A stretch of 64,000 bases of DNA from Gulosibacter chungangensis (GTDB lineage Bacteria; Actinomycetota; Actinomycetes; Actinomycetales; Microbacteriaceae): assembly GCF_008831155.1 (NCBI RefSeq), contig NZ_WBKB01000012.1, positions 1-64,000 of the forward strand, in the 5' to 3' direction. How positions within the stretch are numbered: position 1 is the stretch's first letter; each line of letters opens with the position of its first letter. A program made the translations under genes and the position numbers. The notes under the pieces are model-generated. The model was given only the letters and a program-made list of their open reading frames with translations, searched no databases and was not told where the DNA came from. Below, piece after piece: positions 25,391 through 35,155 of the stretch.

Positions 25391-26896
25391 CTACTTCACG
25401 AGGGGGAAGAGCACCGTCTCGCGAATGCCGAGACCGGTCAGGGCCATCAGGAGGCGGTCAATACCCATACCCATGCCACCGGCCGGCGGCATGCCGTGCT
25501 CAAGGGCGGTGAGGAAGTCTTCGTCAAGCTGCATGGCTTCGACGTCGCCGCGGGCCGCCTCGCGCGCCTGCTCGACGAAGCGCTCGCGCTGGTCAACCGG
25601 GTCGATGAGCTCGGAATAGCCGGTGGCCAGCTCGAAGCCGCGCACGTAGAGGTCCCACTTCTCGACCACGCCCGGCTTCGAGCGGTGCGCGGCGGTCAGC
25701 GGCGAGGTCTCCACCGGGAAGTCCACGACGAACACCGGGTTCTCGAGCTGCCCCTTCACGAAGTGCTCCCAGAGCTCTTCGACGAGCTTGCCGTGGTTCG
25801 GCAGGTGCACTTCGACGCCTTCGCGGTCGGCGAGGGCTTCGAGCTCCGCAACCGAAGTGTCGGGGGTGACCTCAATCCCGGATGCTTCCGAGAGCGACTC
25901 GTACATCGACATCCGCGGCCAGTCACCACCGAGATCAAACTTGGTGCCATCGGCCCAGGTCACCACGCACGAGCCGTCACCCGAGACCGCGCGAGCAGCG
26001 TTCTGCACGAGCTGCTGGGTGAGGTCGGCGATCGAGTTGTAGTCGCCGTAGGCCTGGTAGGCCTCGAGCATTGCGAATTCGGGCGAGTGAGTCGAGTCAG
26101 CGCCTTCGTTGCGGAAGTTGCGGTTGATCTCAAAGACCCGGTCGAGCCCACCGACGAGTGCCCGCTTGAGGTACAGCTCCGGCGCAATGCGCAGGAAGAG
26201 TTCGGTGTCGAAGGCGTTCGAGTGCGTGACGAAGGGGCGGGCCGCAGCGCCACCGTGCAGCGTCTGCAGCATCGGCGTTTCTACCTCGAGGAAGCCATTT
26301 TCGGCAAAGGTCTGCCGCATCGAGGCATTGGCGAGGGCACGGGTGCGCACCATCTCGCGCGCGGCCGGGCGAATAATTAGGTCGAGGTAGCGCTGGCGAA
26401 CGCGGGTCTCTTCGCTCAGTTCCGAGTGCAGGTTCGGTAGCGGCCGCAGCGCCTTCGCCGCCATCTTCCACTCGGTCACCATGATCGACAGCTCCCCGCG
26501 ACGCGAGGTGATCACTTCACCGGTCACAAAGATTTGGTCGCCCAGGTCGACGAATTCCTTCCACTGGGCCAGCGCATCCTCACCTACTTCAGCGAGCGAC
26601 ACCATGGCCTGGATGCGCGCATCCCCATCCTGCAGGGCCGCGAAGCAGAGCTTGCCGGTATTGCGCAGGTGCACGATGCGTCCGGCGACGCCGACGATGT
26701 CGCCGGTCTTTACGTCGGCCTCGAGCCCCTGGTGCGAGGCGACGACGTCGGCGATCTTGGTGGTAATGGGCACTTCGAGCGGGTACGGGGCAATGCCCGC
26801 CTCGATCATGCGCTCGCGCTTATCGAGTCGCACCTGCTTCTGTTCCGAAATTTCGGACTCGGTCAGCGGTTCGTGCAGCTCGGGCGTATTTGCCAT
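25391..26896 (-). CDS. lysS: Lysyl-tRNA synthetase, class II
   Basis: Charges tRNA-Lys with lysine. The 501-residue protein has the N-terminal OB-fold anticodon domain (about 60-165, [23 protein letters not shown]). The class II core shows motif 2 ([11 protein letters not shown], then DSTHSPEF) and motif 3 ([13 protein letters not shown] near the C-terminus). I placed the start at 26896, with AAGGAA 5 nt upstream; the open frame further upstream overlaps panC and is not coding. It follows panC with a 52-bp gap, so it is probably co-transcribed. Confidence 0.97.
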   Translation of the reverse strand: MANTPELHEPLTESEISEQKQVRLDKRERMIEAGIAPYPLEVPITTKIADVVASHQGLEADVKTGDIVGVAGRIVHLRNTGKLCFAALQDGDARIQAMVSLAEVGEDALAQWKEFVDLGDQIFVTGEVITSRRGELSIMVTEWKMAAKALRPLPNLHSELSEETRVRQRYLDLIIRPAAREMVRTRALANASMRQTFAENGFLEVETPMLQTLHGGAAARPFVTHSNAFDTELFLRIAPELYLKRALVGGLDRVFEINRNFRNEGADSTHSPEFAMLEAYQAYGDYNSIADLTQQLVQNAARAVSGDGSCVVTWADGTKFDLGGDWPRMSMYESLSEASGIEVTPDTSVAELEALADREGVEVHLPNHGKLVEELWEHFVKGQLENPVFVVDFPVETSPLTAAHRSKPGVVEKWDLYVRGFELATGYSELIDPVDQRERFVEQAREAARGDVEAMQLDEDFLTALEHGMPPAGGMGMGIDRLLMALTGLGIRETVLFPLVK

Positions 26897-26948
26897 TACG
26901 GTTCCTTGCGAGGTCGTCGGGTGAGAAAAGAAATGGATGTTCCGGCAG

Positions 26949-27839
26949 CTAGAAGGTAACGCGCCGGTTGTCGATGAGTCGGGTCTGACCGATTCGTGCG
27001 GCGGTGAGCGCGAGCGCTTTGCCGGTGAATCCCTCGCTGAGCGGCGCGAATGTGGCGGCGTCAACGAGCTCTAAGTAGTCCATGCTAGCCAATGGTTGGC
27101 GTTCATAGATTTCACGTCCTGCCGCGAGCGCGGCTTCGACGCCCTCGGATGCAGCTTCTGCGACGGCTGCGAGGGCCCCCGAGAGTGCGAGGGCCGCTTC
27201 ACGGTCTTCGCTTTCGAGGTAGACATTTCGGCTCGAGCGGGCGAGGCCATCCGTTTCGCGCGCAATAGGTGCGGCGAGAATGTCGAGGGGGAAGTTGAGG
27301 TCGCGCACCATTCGCCGCACGAGCGCGAGTTGCTGCGCATCCTTTTCGCCGAAGCAGGCGAAGTCGGGGCGGATGATGTTGAAGAGTTTCGCGACGACGG
27401 TCAGTACGCCGTCGAAGTGGGTCGGGCGGAATTCGCCTTCGAGGATGCGCCCGGCGGCTCCCGCAGAGACGATCGTGACGTCCTCAAGGTCGCCGTACAT
27501 GTCCTCGATCTCGGGGGCGAAGACGTAGTCGACACCTTCTTCTTCGAGGACCGCGAGGTCTTGCTCAAGAGGTCGCGGGTACTCGTCGAAGTCTTCGTTC
27601 GGCCCGAACTGCAGTGGGTTCACGAAGAGCGAGACGATGACGTAGTCGGCGTTCTCTTTCGCGAGCTTGATGAGTGCCCGGTGCCCGTCGTGGAGGGCTC
27701 CCATTGTGGGTACGAGCGCCAACTTCTTCGCGGCGACGGGGATGCGCCCGGCCACGATTCTTCCGGTGGCTTTCTGCGCGCCGCGGATCTTCGCGAGCGC
27801 GTCCTTCGTTTCGACGACAGTCTTCAGGATTTGAGTCAC
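26949..27839 (-). CDS. panC: Pantothenate synthetase
   Basis: Condenses pantoate and beta-alanine with ATP to make pantothenate (vitamin B5). The 296-residue protein carries the HIGH-like signature [10 protein letters not shown] (44-53), the [18 protein letters not shown] motif, GEKDAQQL, and the KMSKS-equivalent loop [10 protein letters not shown]. The start is GTG (27837-27839). It lies downstream of the DUF2520 gene (102-bp gap) and upstream of lysS on the minus strand. In several actinobacteria panC and panD neighbour a DUF2520 protein; panD is not seen here. Confidence 0.96.
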   Translation of the reverse strand: MTQILKTVVETKDALAKIRGAQKATGRIVAGRIPVAAKKLALVPTMGALHDGHRALIKLAKENADYVIVSLFVNPLQFGPNEDFDEYPRPLEQDLAVLEEEGVDYVFAPEIEDMYGDLEDVTIVSAGAAGRILEGEFRPTHFDGVLTVVAKLFNIIRPDFACFGEKDAQQLALVRRMVRDLNFPLDILAAPIARETDGLARSSRNVYLESEDREAALALSGALAAVAEAASEGVEAALAAGREIYERQPLASMDYLELVDAATFAPLSEGFTGKALALTAARIGQTRLIDNRRVTF

Positions 27840-27941
27840 CAGTGCAGCCTAGCGATTTTGCGAGCCGTGCTGTGTCGGGTCAAAGTTTTGCGGTGTGACA
27901 CACGCCTCAACGGCCGCCGCTTTCGCGAGGGAGCCTCACTC

Positions 27942-28655
27942 CTACCCTTCCCCGAACGGCGGCTCGGGCGTCGGACTCGCGTCGATGAGTGCGTTGTCGG
28001 CGGCGGAGCGCACCAGGCTCGAGAGCACGAAGCCGGGAGCGTCGACGCCAATGCCCGCGAGGAGTGCGGTGGCTTGTTTAACGATCGACCGGGTGAACGA
28101 GGTCGCGGTGGTGATCGCTTCGGCGTAGGTGCCCCGATCTTCTTCGGCGATCACGACAGGTTCGGCGCCGAGTTCGACGACGAGTGCCTGCGCGATCGGC
28201 AGCACCGGGCGCGGAGCGGTCACCGCACACCAGCCCTCGCGCAGCCTGGTGAGGTCAAGGGAGGTGCCAGTGACGTCGATTGCCGGATGGATGGCCAATG
28301 GGATTGCGCCCTTCGCCAACGCGGGTGCAAGCACTCCCGTCCCGAATTCGGCGACGTTGTGCATGACGAGTTGGCCAGGCACCCAGACGCTTGCTTCAGT
28401 CAGTGCGGCCACACGCTCGGCCAGAGTCTCGGCAGACTCAGCGAGGATCACCAGTTCGCTGCGTTCAATCACCTGCGCCTCGCTTAGCCGCTGCAGGCCG
28501 GGGAGCAGCGCTTCGGCCCGCTCATACGCCGATTCCTCCGCAATCGAGGCACCAATGATCGCGTGTCCTGCTCCCGCGAGACCGCGGGCGATTACCGGCG
28601 CAGCGGCCTCGTTCCCGACGATCCCGATGCCGAGCCGCCCATCCTTCTGACTCAC
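27942..28655 (-). CDS. DUF2520-containing Rossmann-like protein
   Basis: A 237-residue protein with an N-terminal Rossmann-like region (LGIGIVGNEAAAPVIARGLAGAG) and a C-terminal helical DUF2520 domain. The architecture resembles F420/ProC-like or ketopantoate reductases, and its place next to panC suggests a role in pantothenate supply, although this is inference from neighbourhood. The glycine motif is altered (GNEAAAPV after GIVG), so cofactor binding is uncertain. It starts with GTG overlapping the stop of the PH-domain gene (GTGA), showing tight translational coupling. Confidence 0.85.
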   Translation of the reverse strand: MSQKDGRLGIGIVGNEAAAPVIARGLAGAGHAIIGASIAEESAYERAEALLPGLQRLSEAQVIERSELVILAESAETLAERVAALTEASVWVPGQLVMHNVAEFGTGVLAPALAKGAIPLAIHPAIDVTGTSLDLTRLREGWCAVTAPRPVLPIAQALVVELGAEPVVIAEEDRGTYAEAITTATSFTRSIVKQATALLAGIGVDAPGFVLSSLVRSAADNALIDASPTPEPPFGEG

Positions 28656-31021
28656 TGGCGAGGCTCCATCGGTGGCAGCGGTGGCATCCCGTCAGGGTTC
28701 TTCGGGGGTTGGTCGGGGCCCGACTGGTGACCCTGCTGGGTTGACTGATTCGGACGCGGCCGCTGCGTTGGCAGCGGCTGATTTGGATGCTGCGGCTGGT
28801 GCTGACGCGGCTCCATCGGTTGCTGGGCTTGCGGCTGCCCCGGTTGCTGGCTCTGCTTAAACGGCGCTGCCTGCTGCTGCGAAACACCTTGCGGTGGCCG
28901 ACCCGAAGCTTGGGGCTGACGCTGTGCGGCCTGGTCGCGCATCCACGCCGCTTCGGCGTCGAGCATGCGCTGCGAGTACGGGTCGACCCGCTCACCGCGC
29001 TGGGCGGCATCCGCCGCTGCCATGCGCGCGGTCGCAAGCGCCGTGCGCGCCTGCGCCTCATGCCAGCGGTGCGAAGTATCGGCTGCGGCTTGACGAACGG
29101 CCAGTCCCTCAAGTTCGTCGAAGAGCGCGACGGAGCGTTTTGCATCCAACCCGGGAAGTCGCGTCGTAACCGCGGTACCGACCGTGTTGAGCCACAGCGA
29201 GACCACACCGGCGGCGCGTTCGAGTGGGCTCGAGTGTAGGGTGACGGACTGGATCCGCTCCCCCGGCACGAGCGCGACCCGGCGCGTAAGCCGGCCCTTG
29301 CGTAGGTACACGACGCCGCGGTCGATCGCGTAGCCGAGGCTCTTCCACTGCACCGGGTGCAACCACCAGGATCGCGCGGGTGCAGGCACGAAGGTGTCCT
29401 GTTTGCCGCGCGACATGGCCGTGGCGAGAATGCGCGAAGTGTCGGCGCTCATGTGCATCGGCAACACGAGCGCGAGCACACGCTGCACCTCGTCCCAGGT
29501 ACCGACCGGCAGAATCACCTGGCGGCGCAGGTTCGCCGCTTGTTCGTTGCTATCGCTCGAGGCAACGACCGAAAGGTCGGCCCGGTCGACCTTCACTTCG
29601 TACCACTTGAACGGTCGCCACAGCCACGGCTGGCGCACCTGCACGGCGTGGATGCGTCCGGGCGGCACGGTGTCGCTGGTCTGGCTGAGCGCGCCACGGC
29701 CAACACGGATACCGTCGGGCGTTCCGGCGATGGTGTAGTTCAGCGAGGAGATCATGGTGCCGCCGGCGGTGAGCCCGCCTACAAAGATCATGAACACGAA
29801 GAAGCCGAGGAGCGAGAGCATCCCGATGAGGAACACGAGGCCGCCATCTGCTGGGGTCGCTGCCGCCAGAATGATCGAAAACGGGATGAGCGCAATCGCG
29901 AGCCCCAGGATGATCCCGAGGGCGACGAGGATGGTGCTGAGGAATCCCGCGCCCGCGATGCGTCCCGCCGAGACCCGCACGACGGCCGGTTCGGGAACCG
30001 AGCCGGCCGGGAGTTCCGGACTCGCGAAATCGTCGACCGCGGCATCGATGTAGTCGCTCAGGGTACGGGCCCGGCGTCGCGGAGCCGTTTCGGCGGCTGC
30101 GGCAGGCATTCCAGTTCCAGCCTGGCCCGCGGAAGCGGCTTGGGCGCTACCCGCGACGGTTCCAGGTGCACCAGGATGCGCTTGGGCACCTTCGAAGGCG
30201 GCGCGGCTTTGCTGTTGCTTCTGTCGTTTCGCTCCGGATGCGCGGCGCAAGATTTCAGCGCGCAGCAGCTCGGCTTCGTCCTTGCCGAGGTACATGAGCT
30301 TGATGTCGGCGTCTTTTCCGGCGCCGCTGGTCTCGAGGATGGTGAGGCCGAAGATGCGGGCGAAGACGGGCCGGTTGAGGTTGACCGACTGCAGCCGGTC
30401 GAGGCGGGCCTGTCGGTTAGCTTTGCCGATCACACCGCTGCGCATCTCGAAGACTTCGGAAGTCAGCCGGAACTGTCGGTTGCGGTAGCCGAGGATCGTT
30501 CCCACCACGGTCAACGCCAAAATGACAAAGAAGAGGAGCGCTCCAAGCGCGAAGACCAGACCGACCTCAAGGTGGATGTCGCCGTCGCTGATCGCGCCGA
30601 AGAGTCCGACCACTACCCAGAACAGTGCGAAGGCGCTGGCGAAGATACCGCCGATGATTCCGGCCCAGGGCGTGAGCTTGTGCAGCCGGTGCCACTCGCC
30701 GTCAGCGAGGTTCGTGGTCGGCGGCTGTTGTTGGAATTGCTGCTGATACTGGGACGGTTGGCCCTGTTGATACTGCGGCTGTGCCGGGCTCGGCTGATAC
30801 TGCGGCGGCTGACTTTGACGGAACTGCCCCTGCTGAGCTTGACCAGGGTGACCCTGTTGCGGCTGCCCCTGATATTGGGGCTGCTGCAGGGTCTGCCCTG
30901 GATACGGCGCTTGTCGTTGCTGTGGAGGCTGCCCCTGCTGCGGAGGCAGCTGTCCGGGCTGCGGATTATTCTGCTGCTGGCCCTGCGGCGGCCAGCCCTG
31001 TGGCGGGTGCTGTTGGGTCAT
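28652..31021 (-). CDS. Large PH (bPH2) domain membrane protein with Q/P-rich tails
   Basis: A 789-residue membrane protein of the YdbT-like bacterial PH-domain type. Two pairs of transmembrane helices lie near 115-180 and 355-435. Three bPH2-like domains can be seen: RNRQFRLTSEVFEMRSGVIG after the first pair, LNYTIAGTPDGIRVGRGAL after the second, and LGYAIDRGVVYLRKGRLTR near 580. The first about 100 and last about 100 residues are extremely rich in Gln and Pro and probably disordered, unusual for the family. The start codon overlaps the stop of the smaller PH-domain gene (TAATG). Function in the envelope is unknown. Confidence 0.87.
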   Translation of the reverse strand: MTQQHPPQGWPPQGQQQNNPQPGQLPPQQGQPPQQRQAPYPGQTLQQPQYQGQPQQGHPGQAQQGQFRQSQPPQYQPSPAQPQYQQGQPSQYQQQFQQQPPTTNLADGEWHRLHKLTPWAGIIGGIFASAFALFWVVVGLFGAISDGDIHLEVGLVFALGALLFFVILALTVVGTILGYRNRQFRLTSEVFEMRSGVIGKANRQARLDRLQSVNLNRPVFARIFGLTILETSGAGKDADIKLMYLGKDEAELLRAEILRRASGAKRQKQQQSRAAFEGAQAHPGAPGTVAGSAQAASAGQAGTGMPAAAAETAPRRRARTLSDYIDAAVDDFASPELPAGSVPEPAVVRVSAGRIAGAGFLSTILVALGIILGLAIALIPFSIILAAATPADGGLVFLIGMLSLLGFFVFMIFVGGLTAGGTMISSLNYTIAGTPDGIRVGRGALSQTSDTVPPGRIHAVQVRQPWLWRPFKWYEVKVDRADLSVVASSDSNEQAANLRRQVILPVGTWDEVQRVLALVLPMHMSADTSRILATAMSRGKQDTFVPAPARSWWLHPVQWKSLGYAIDRGVVYLRKGRLTRRVALVPGERIQSVTLHSSPLERAAGVVSLWLNTVGTAVTTRLPGLDAKRSVALFDELEGLAVRQAAADTSHRWHEAQARTALATARMAAADAAQRGERVDPYSQRMLDAEAAWMRDQAAQRQPQASGRPPQGVSQQQAAPFKQSQQPGQPQAQQPMEPRQHQPQHPNQPLPTQRPRPNQSTQQGHQSGPDQPPKNPDGMPPLPPMEPRQ

Positions 31022-31503
31022 TACAGGCCTGCCCGGCGGGTTTCGGCGACGCGGATGAGGTGGTCACGAAGTTGGTCCGCCTCAGCCTGGGGAAGACCAG
31101 GGATCGCCAGGCCGGTGGATGCGGCGGCCGTGACCATCTTCAGGCTCGCGAGGCCGAGCATCCGCTCGACCGGGCCGCGATTGATGTCGACTAGCTGCAG
31201 GCGACCGTACGGGACAGCAACCATACGGCTCCACCAGATGCCGCGACGGTAGACGATGTCGTCCTGGCGGAGCGCGTAGCCGATGGCTTTCGTGCGAATG
31301 ACCACGAAGATCATCTGTGAAGCGAAGAGCAACGCCGGTATCGCGCCGAAGAGCCACCACCAGCCGCCTCCCGGGATGAAACTGAGCCCGATCGCGACGG
31401 CGATGAAGAACAGCGTCGAGATCGCGAAGTTGATGACCCCAAGCGTCGCGTACTTCATCGAGACACGTCGCCACTGGATATTCGGATGGTCAGTACCGCT
31501 CAT
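31021..31503 (-). CDS. Small PH (bPH2) domain membrane protein
   Basis: A 160-residue partner of the large PH protein, with two adjacent transmembrane helices (about 18-65) and one bPH2 domain (YALRQDDIVYRRGIWWSRMVAVPYGRLQLVDINRGPVERMLGLASL). Such pairs (YdbS/YdbT type) are common in Gram-positives; the role is unsettled. I chose the ATG at 31503, preceded by GGGGGA, over the longer open frame. It starts a four-gene minus-strand series (PH, PH, DUF2520, panC) with overlapping codons. The 341-bp gap to the divergent glycan exporter (31504-31844) shows only a TAAGAT at 31656 without a good -35. Confidence 0.88.
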   Translation of the reverse strand: MSGTDHPNIQWRRVSMKYATLGVINFAISTLFFIAVAIGLSFIPGGGWWWLFGAIPALLFASQMIFVVIRTKAIGYALRQDDIVYRRGIWWSRMVAVPYGRLQLVDINRGPVERMLGLASLKMVTAAASTGLAIPGLPQAEADQLRDHLIRVAETRRAGL

Positions 31504-31844
31504 TTTTCCCCCGGTTACGTTGGTGAACGCTGCCCAAGTGTAGGCGAGGGAGGACGCTGCCGCCTCAGTTATCCAACGCCAGATGTAGGCCCTACAAACC
31601 ACCCTTCTTTCAGTCTCCACCCTTAACTCTTATATCGAGGTGATCTCGCGGTTGCTAAGATGAATCGCTACTGAGTTTGAGCGGCACGTCTCATGCCCAC
31701 CGAACTCACTGCCCGCGATCGTGCACTGGCTTCGGCGGTGCACTCTCCTCTTCCGGGTGGAACATGGAAGGATTACGCCTAGATTTTGAAGACCTTCGCT
31801 GAGCCCGCACTACTGTTGGCCGCGTCTAAGGACGGTGACTTCTC

Positions 31845-32837
31845 GTGAGCGATCAGCCCGCAATCCAGTCTGCACCAACTTCAGATGTAGCCACCAAACG
31901 GGTCCTCGCGGCTCGTCCGTATTCGAAGCACGAGCAGAAGGAATTTGATTCCCTCAAAGACTCGAAGTTCGCACACACCGTTGCAGAAGTTCGCGGCGAC
32001 CTGAGCCACCTGCGGACAGTGAGCGGGCGGCCTTCTCTTGGCCGCTATCTAAAGCAGCTCATCGAACGTCGCCACTTTATCTGGTGGGATTCCAAGAGCC
32101 GCGTTTCGACCGCGAATGTGGAAGATCGCCTCGGGTCGTTCTGGCTCATATTGCGTCCGCTACTTGACGCGGCGTTCTACTGGCTCATCTTTGGCTTACT
32201 GCTCAACATGAGCCGAGGATTACCGAACTACATTGCGTTCGTCATCATCGGTGTCTTTATGTTCCAGAGCAGCTCCCAAGCGATCAACGCGGGCACGAAG
32301 GTGATCTCGTCCAATAAGTCGATGATCCGAGCGTTCCAATTCCCACGTGCGGCACTCCCGCTCGCCGTGCTTGTGCGTGATTTCTTGCAGCGCGTGCCCG
32401 CAATGTTCGTGATGATCGCGATCATCATGATCATTCCGCCGCACGAGTTGCCGAGCACCTCGTGGTTACTTTTCCCGGTCATCTTGCTACTGCAACTGTG
32501 CATGGACTTCGGACTACTGCTCGTGTTCTCTCGACTCGGAGTAATGTTGCCGGACCTCTCCAAGGCGGTCCCGTTTGCTACTCGGCTCCTGATGTATGGC
32601 TCGGGTGTTATCTTCCCTATCGATCGCTTCTTGAATCACCCGACGCTGATGCAGATCATCAATTTGAACCCGATCTACGTCGTGCTCGACATGTACCGAG
32701 TGATTCTGATCGACGGTGCAGTCCCGCCAACGCACCACTGGGTGGTGCTGTGCTCCTGGGCGTTTGGCCTCCTAATCTTCGGTTTCCTGTTCTTCTGGAA
32801 GGGAGAGGAGTCGTACTCTCGTGAACGAACCTACTGA
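31845..32837 (+). CDS. ABC-2 type polysaccharide/teichoic acid exporter permease (Wzm/TagG-like)
   Basis: Membrane subunit predicted to export an undecaprenyl-linked glycan across the cytoplasmic membrane. The 330-residue protein has a hydrophilic N-terminus of about 95 residues, longer than typical, then six predicted helices beginning at LGSFWLILRPLLDAAFYWLIFG, the family's conserved entrance. ISSNKSMIRAFQFPRAALPL matches the Wzm/TagG loop. The start is GTG at 31845. The ATPase gene overlaps its 3' end by 17 bp. No Wzx/Wzy is visible in the window, so the polymer is probably made by an ABC-transporter-dependent pathway. Confidence 0.9.
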   Translation: MSDQPAIQSAPTSDVATKRVLAARPYSKHEQKEFDSLKDSKFAHTVAEVRGDLSHLRTVSGRPSLGRYLKQLIERRHFIWWDSKSRVSTANVEDRLGSFWLILRPLLDAAFYWLIFGLLLNMSRGLPNYIAFVIIGVFMFQSSSQAINAGTKVISSNKSMIRAFQFPRAALPLAVLVRDFLQRVPAMFVMIAIIMIIPPHELPSTSWLLFPVILLLQLCMDFGLLLVFSRLGVMLPDLSKAVPFATRLLMYGSGVIFPIDRFLNHPTLMQIINLNPIYVVLDMYRVILIDGAVPPTHHWVVLCSWAFGLLIFGFLFFWKGEESYSRERTY

Positions 32838-33729
32838 CACTTCTGAAGTCGAAAGCACCGAGACAAACGACCCAGAACACGCCGCGCCACCCCCCAGCGT
32901 CGATGTCACGGGCAAGGAAGTCACTGTCTTCGCCTCTGACATCTACATGGACTACCGCGTCACGCTCGACGCTGATAAGAACACGAAGCGTGGCAAGTTC
33001 CAGATCGGCAAAGCCCGAACGACGTTCCATGCGCTTCGTGGAGTTTCACTCTATGCGGTCGAAGGGGAATTCATCGGTCTCCTTGGGCGTAACGGTTCCG
33101 GCAAGAGCACGTTCCTACGTGTCCTCGCGGGGCTTGAGACGCCGACTTCCGGCACCGTTATGGCGAGCGCCAAACCGCAGCTGCTCGGCGTTAGCGCGGC
33201 GCTACTACCAAACCTCTCGGGCCTCGAGAACATCCGTCTTGGCCTATTGGCAATGGGGATGAGTCCGGAAGAGGCCGAAGAACGTCGCGACCGCATTGTC
33301 GAATTCGCCGACATCGGCGATTCCATTCGGATGCCGATGCGCACTTACTCCTCCGGTATGGGTGCACGCCTGCGCTTTGCCATCTCCGTCGCAGCCGACC
33401 CTGAAATCATCATGATCGACGAAGCCCTCGCAACTGGTGACGCGGCGTTCCTGGAGCGCTCACAGCAAGCCATGCGCGGGCTCATGGGCCGTTCGGGTAC
33501 GGGCTTCCTCGTGAGCCACTCCGCTGGCACAATTCAAAGCATGTGCACGCGTGCGGTGTGGATGGATCAAGGCGAAGTCATCGCTGATGGTGACCCCGCC
33601 GAAGTCCTACGTCAATACCAGCGCTTCGCGAAGGCCCTCGCTAAGGGCCGTCCAGAGGGCGCCGCGAAGGTCCGCCGCGAGCAACGGGAAGCCTTGGAAG
33701 CCCGAAACTTCCTACCTTCAAACCACTAA
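32821..33729 (+). CDS. ABC transporter ATPase for polysaccharide export (Wzt/TagH-like)
   Basis: Energises glycan export with the overlapping permease. The 302-residue protein has Walker A GRNGSGKST (about 91-99), the variant signature YSSGMGARLRFAISV typical of TagH/Wzt in place of LSGGQ, Walker B EIIMIDEAL and the H-loop VSHSAGTI. There is no C-terminal carbohydrate-binding domain of the O9a Wzt kind, which argues for a TagH-type exporter not dependent on terminal cap recognition. The start is GTG at 32821, inside the permease gene. A 22-bp hairpin follows. Confidence 0.93.
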   Translation: MNEPTDTSEVESTETNDPEHAAPPPSVDVTGKEVTVFASDIYMDYRVTLDADKNTKRGKFQIGKARTTFHALRGVSLYAVEGEFIGLLGRNGSGKSTFLRVLAGLETPTSGTVMASAKPQLLGVSAALLPNLSGLENIRLGLLAMGMSPEEAEERRDRIVEFADIGDSIRMPMRTYSSGMGARLRFAISVAADPEIIMIDEALATGDAAFLERSQQAMRGLMGRSGTGFLVSHSAGTIQSMCTRAVWMDQGEVIADGDPAEVLRQYQRFAKALAKGRPEGAAKVRREQREALEARNFLPSNH

Positions 33730-33734
33730 TCCTC

Positions 33735-33782
33735 AAAGCACTGCGGGGCTGATCGATTTCTCGATCAGCCCCGCAGTGCTTT
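33735..33782. terminator. Bidirectional intrinsic terminator
   Basis: A perfect 22-bp stem (33735-33756 and 33761-33782) with a TTTC loop, A-rich on the left and T-rich on the right, placed between the convergent exporter operon and wecB. It should stop transcription in both directions. Confidence 0.9.
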
Positions 33783-33797
33783 CCGCTGCAGAAATAA

Positions 33798-34964
33798 CTA
33801 CGGCCGAGTAAGCCCGTCGTCGAACTCCTCAAGGCGGCTACCGACGCCCAGTAATTCCGCGATCGCTGCAACCGTTCGTTCTGCAGCGCGGCCGTCGCCA
33901 TACGGGTTTACGGCGTTCGCCATTTTGTCGTATGCAGCTTTGTCGGTAAGAAGTTCGGTGACGTCGTTGAAGATTCGCTCTTCATCGGTCCCGATGAGTC
34001 GAACGGTGCCCGCTTCGACTGCTTCCGGACGTTCGGTGTTTTCGCGCATGACGAGCACGGGCTTACCGAGAGAGGGCGCTTCTTCCTGGACGCCGCCCGA
34101 GTCGGTGAGGACGACGGTTGAGAGGCTCAGTGCGTGAGTGAATTCACCGTATGGCATCGGCTCTGTGACAGTGACGTTCGCCAACCCCTCGAGGTAGGGC
34201 AGCACTGCTTCACGCACGACCGGGTTCCTGTGCGCGGGCAACAGGAACAGCACGTCCGGGTGCGTCTCGGCCAGACGCTTGATCGCACGCCCAACACCGT
34301 GCATCGCGTCACCTTGGTTCTCACGACGGTGCGTGGTGATTACAACGAGCTGGGTTCCCTCAGCGACCTTCTGCGCGATCTCCTGCAGCGCCGGGTCTGT
34401 GAATGGGACGGCGAGCTCAACCACATCAAACAGCGCGTCGATCACAGTGTTACCAGTGACGTAGACGTCGTCTTCTGCAATTGCTTCGCGAAGCAGGTTG
34501 CCGCGGCTCACCGAGGTGGGCGCGAGGTGGAGCGAGCTGATTTGCGACGTCATCTTGCGGTTCGCCTCTTCGGGGAACGGCGAGAAAATATCGAAACTGC
34601 GTAGACCCGCTTCGGCGTGCACGACGGGGATCCCTCGGTAGAACGCCGCGATGCCGCCAGCGGTCGAGGTCGTGGTATCTCCCTGTACGATCACGGCGTC
34701 GGGCTTTTCTGACTCGAGAATTGCGTCGAGGCCAGCAATAGTCTTCGCCATCACCGTGTTCAGCGTCTGACGCGGTTCAATGATGTTGAGGTCGAAGTCT
34801 GGAGTGATACCGAAGAGTTCGTTTACTTGGTCGAGCATCTCACGGTGCTGACCCGTCACGGTCACGACGCATTCAAAATCGGGGGATGCATCCAGCGCCT
34901 TAACGATCGGCGCCATCTTGATGGCCTCGGGTCGCGTGCCGTAGATCGGCATTACTTTCTTCAA
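33798..34964 (-). CDS. wecB: UDP-N-acetylglucosamine 2-epimerase (non-hydrolysing)
   Basis: Interconverts UDP-GlcNAc and UDP-ManNAc. The 388-residue protein begins KKVMPIYGTRPEAIKMAP, the family signature, and has VTGQHREMLDQ, VQGDTTTS, HVEAGLRS-like VHAEAGLRSFD, and DSGGVQEEAPSLGKPVLVMRENTERPEA. The TTG start at 34962-34964 is chosen because AAGGAG is 4 nt upstream; an in-frame ATG four codons later is too far from it. Together with WecC (53555-54820) it would make UDP-ManNAcA. It is the last gene of the long minus-strand operon, after a 191-bp gap. Confidence 0.95.
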   Translation of the reverse strand: MKKVMPIYGTRPEAIKMAPIVKALDASPDFECVVTVTGQHREMLDQVNELFGITPDFDLNIIEPRQTLNTVMAKTIAGLDAILESEKPDAVIVQGDTTTSTAGGIAAFYRGIPVVHAEAGLRSFDIFSPFPEEANRKMTSQISSLHLAPTSVSRGNLLREAIAEDDVYVTGNTVIDALFDVVELAVPFTDPALQEIAQKVAEGTQLVVITTHRRENQGDAMHGVGRAIKRLAETHPDVLFLLPAHRNPVVREAVLPYLEGLANVTVTEPMPYGEFTHALSLSTVVLTDSGGVQEEAPSLGKPVLVMRENTERPEAVEAGTVRLIGTDEERIFNDVTELLTDKAAYDKMANAVNPYGDGRAAERTVAAIAELLGVGSRLEEFDDGLTRP

Positions 34965-35155
34965 GTTACTCCTTGTAAAAATCCACGCGTTACGGAACGC
35001 GTCTGGTCCCGATGAAGACCATTGAGTGCCGACGCGCATGGTTTATCACTTAGGGATGCGCATGCACGACGTATGGCGTCCGGCACGCACATCGCACGGA
35101 ATCAACGGTACCAAGGTAAGGCCACCAAGGTCGGTGCGGCGTCGGATGCGCAGTT

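Noticed and set aside
29357-31252. A 631-codon plus-strand open frame with a Leu/Arg-rich end opposite the PH-domain genes
   Set aside because: It is the antisense of the PH proteins and of the Q/P repeats; no independent start signal.
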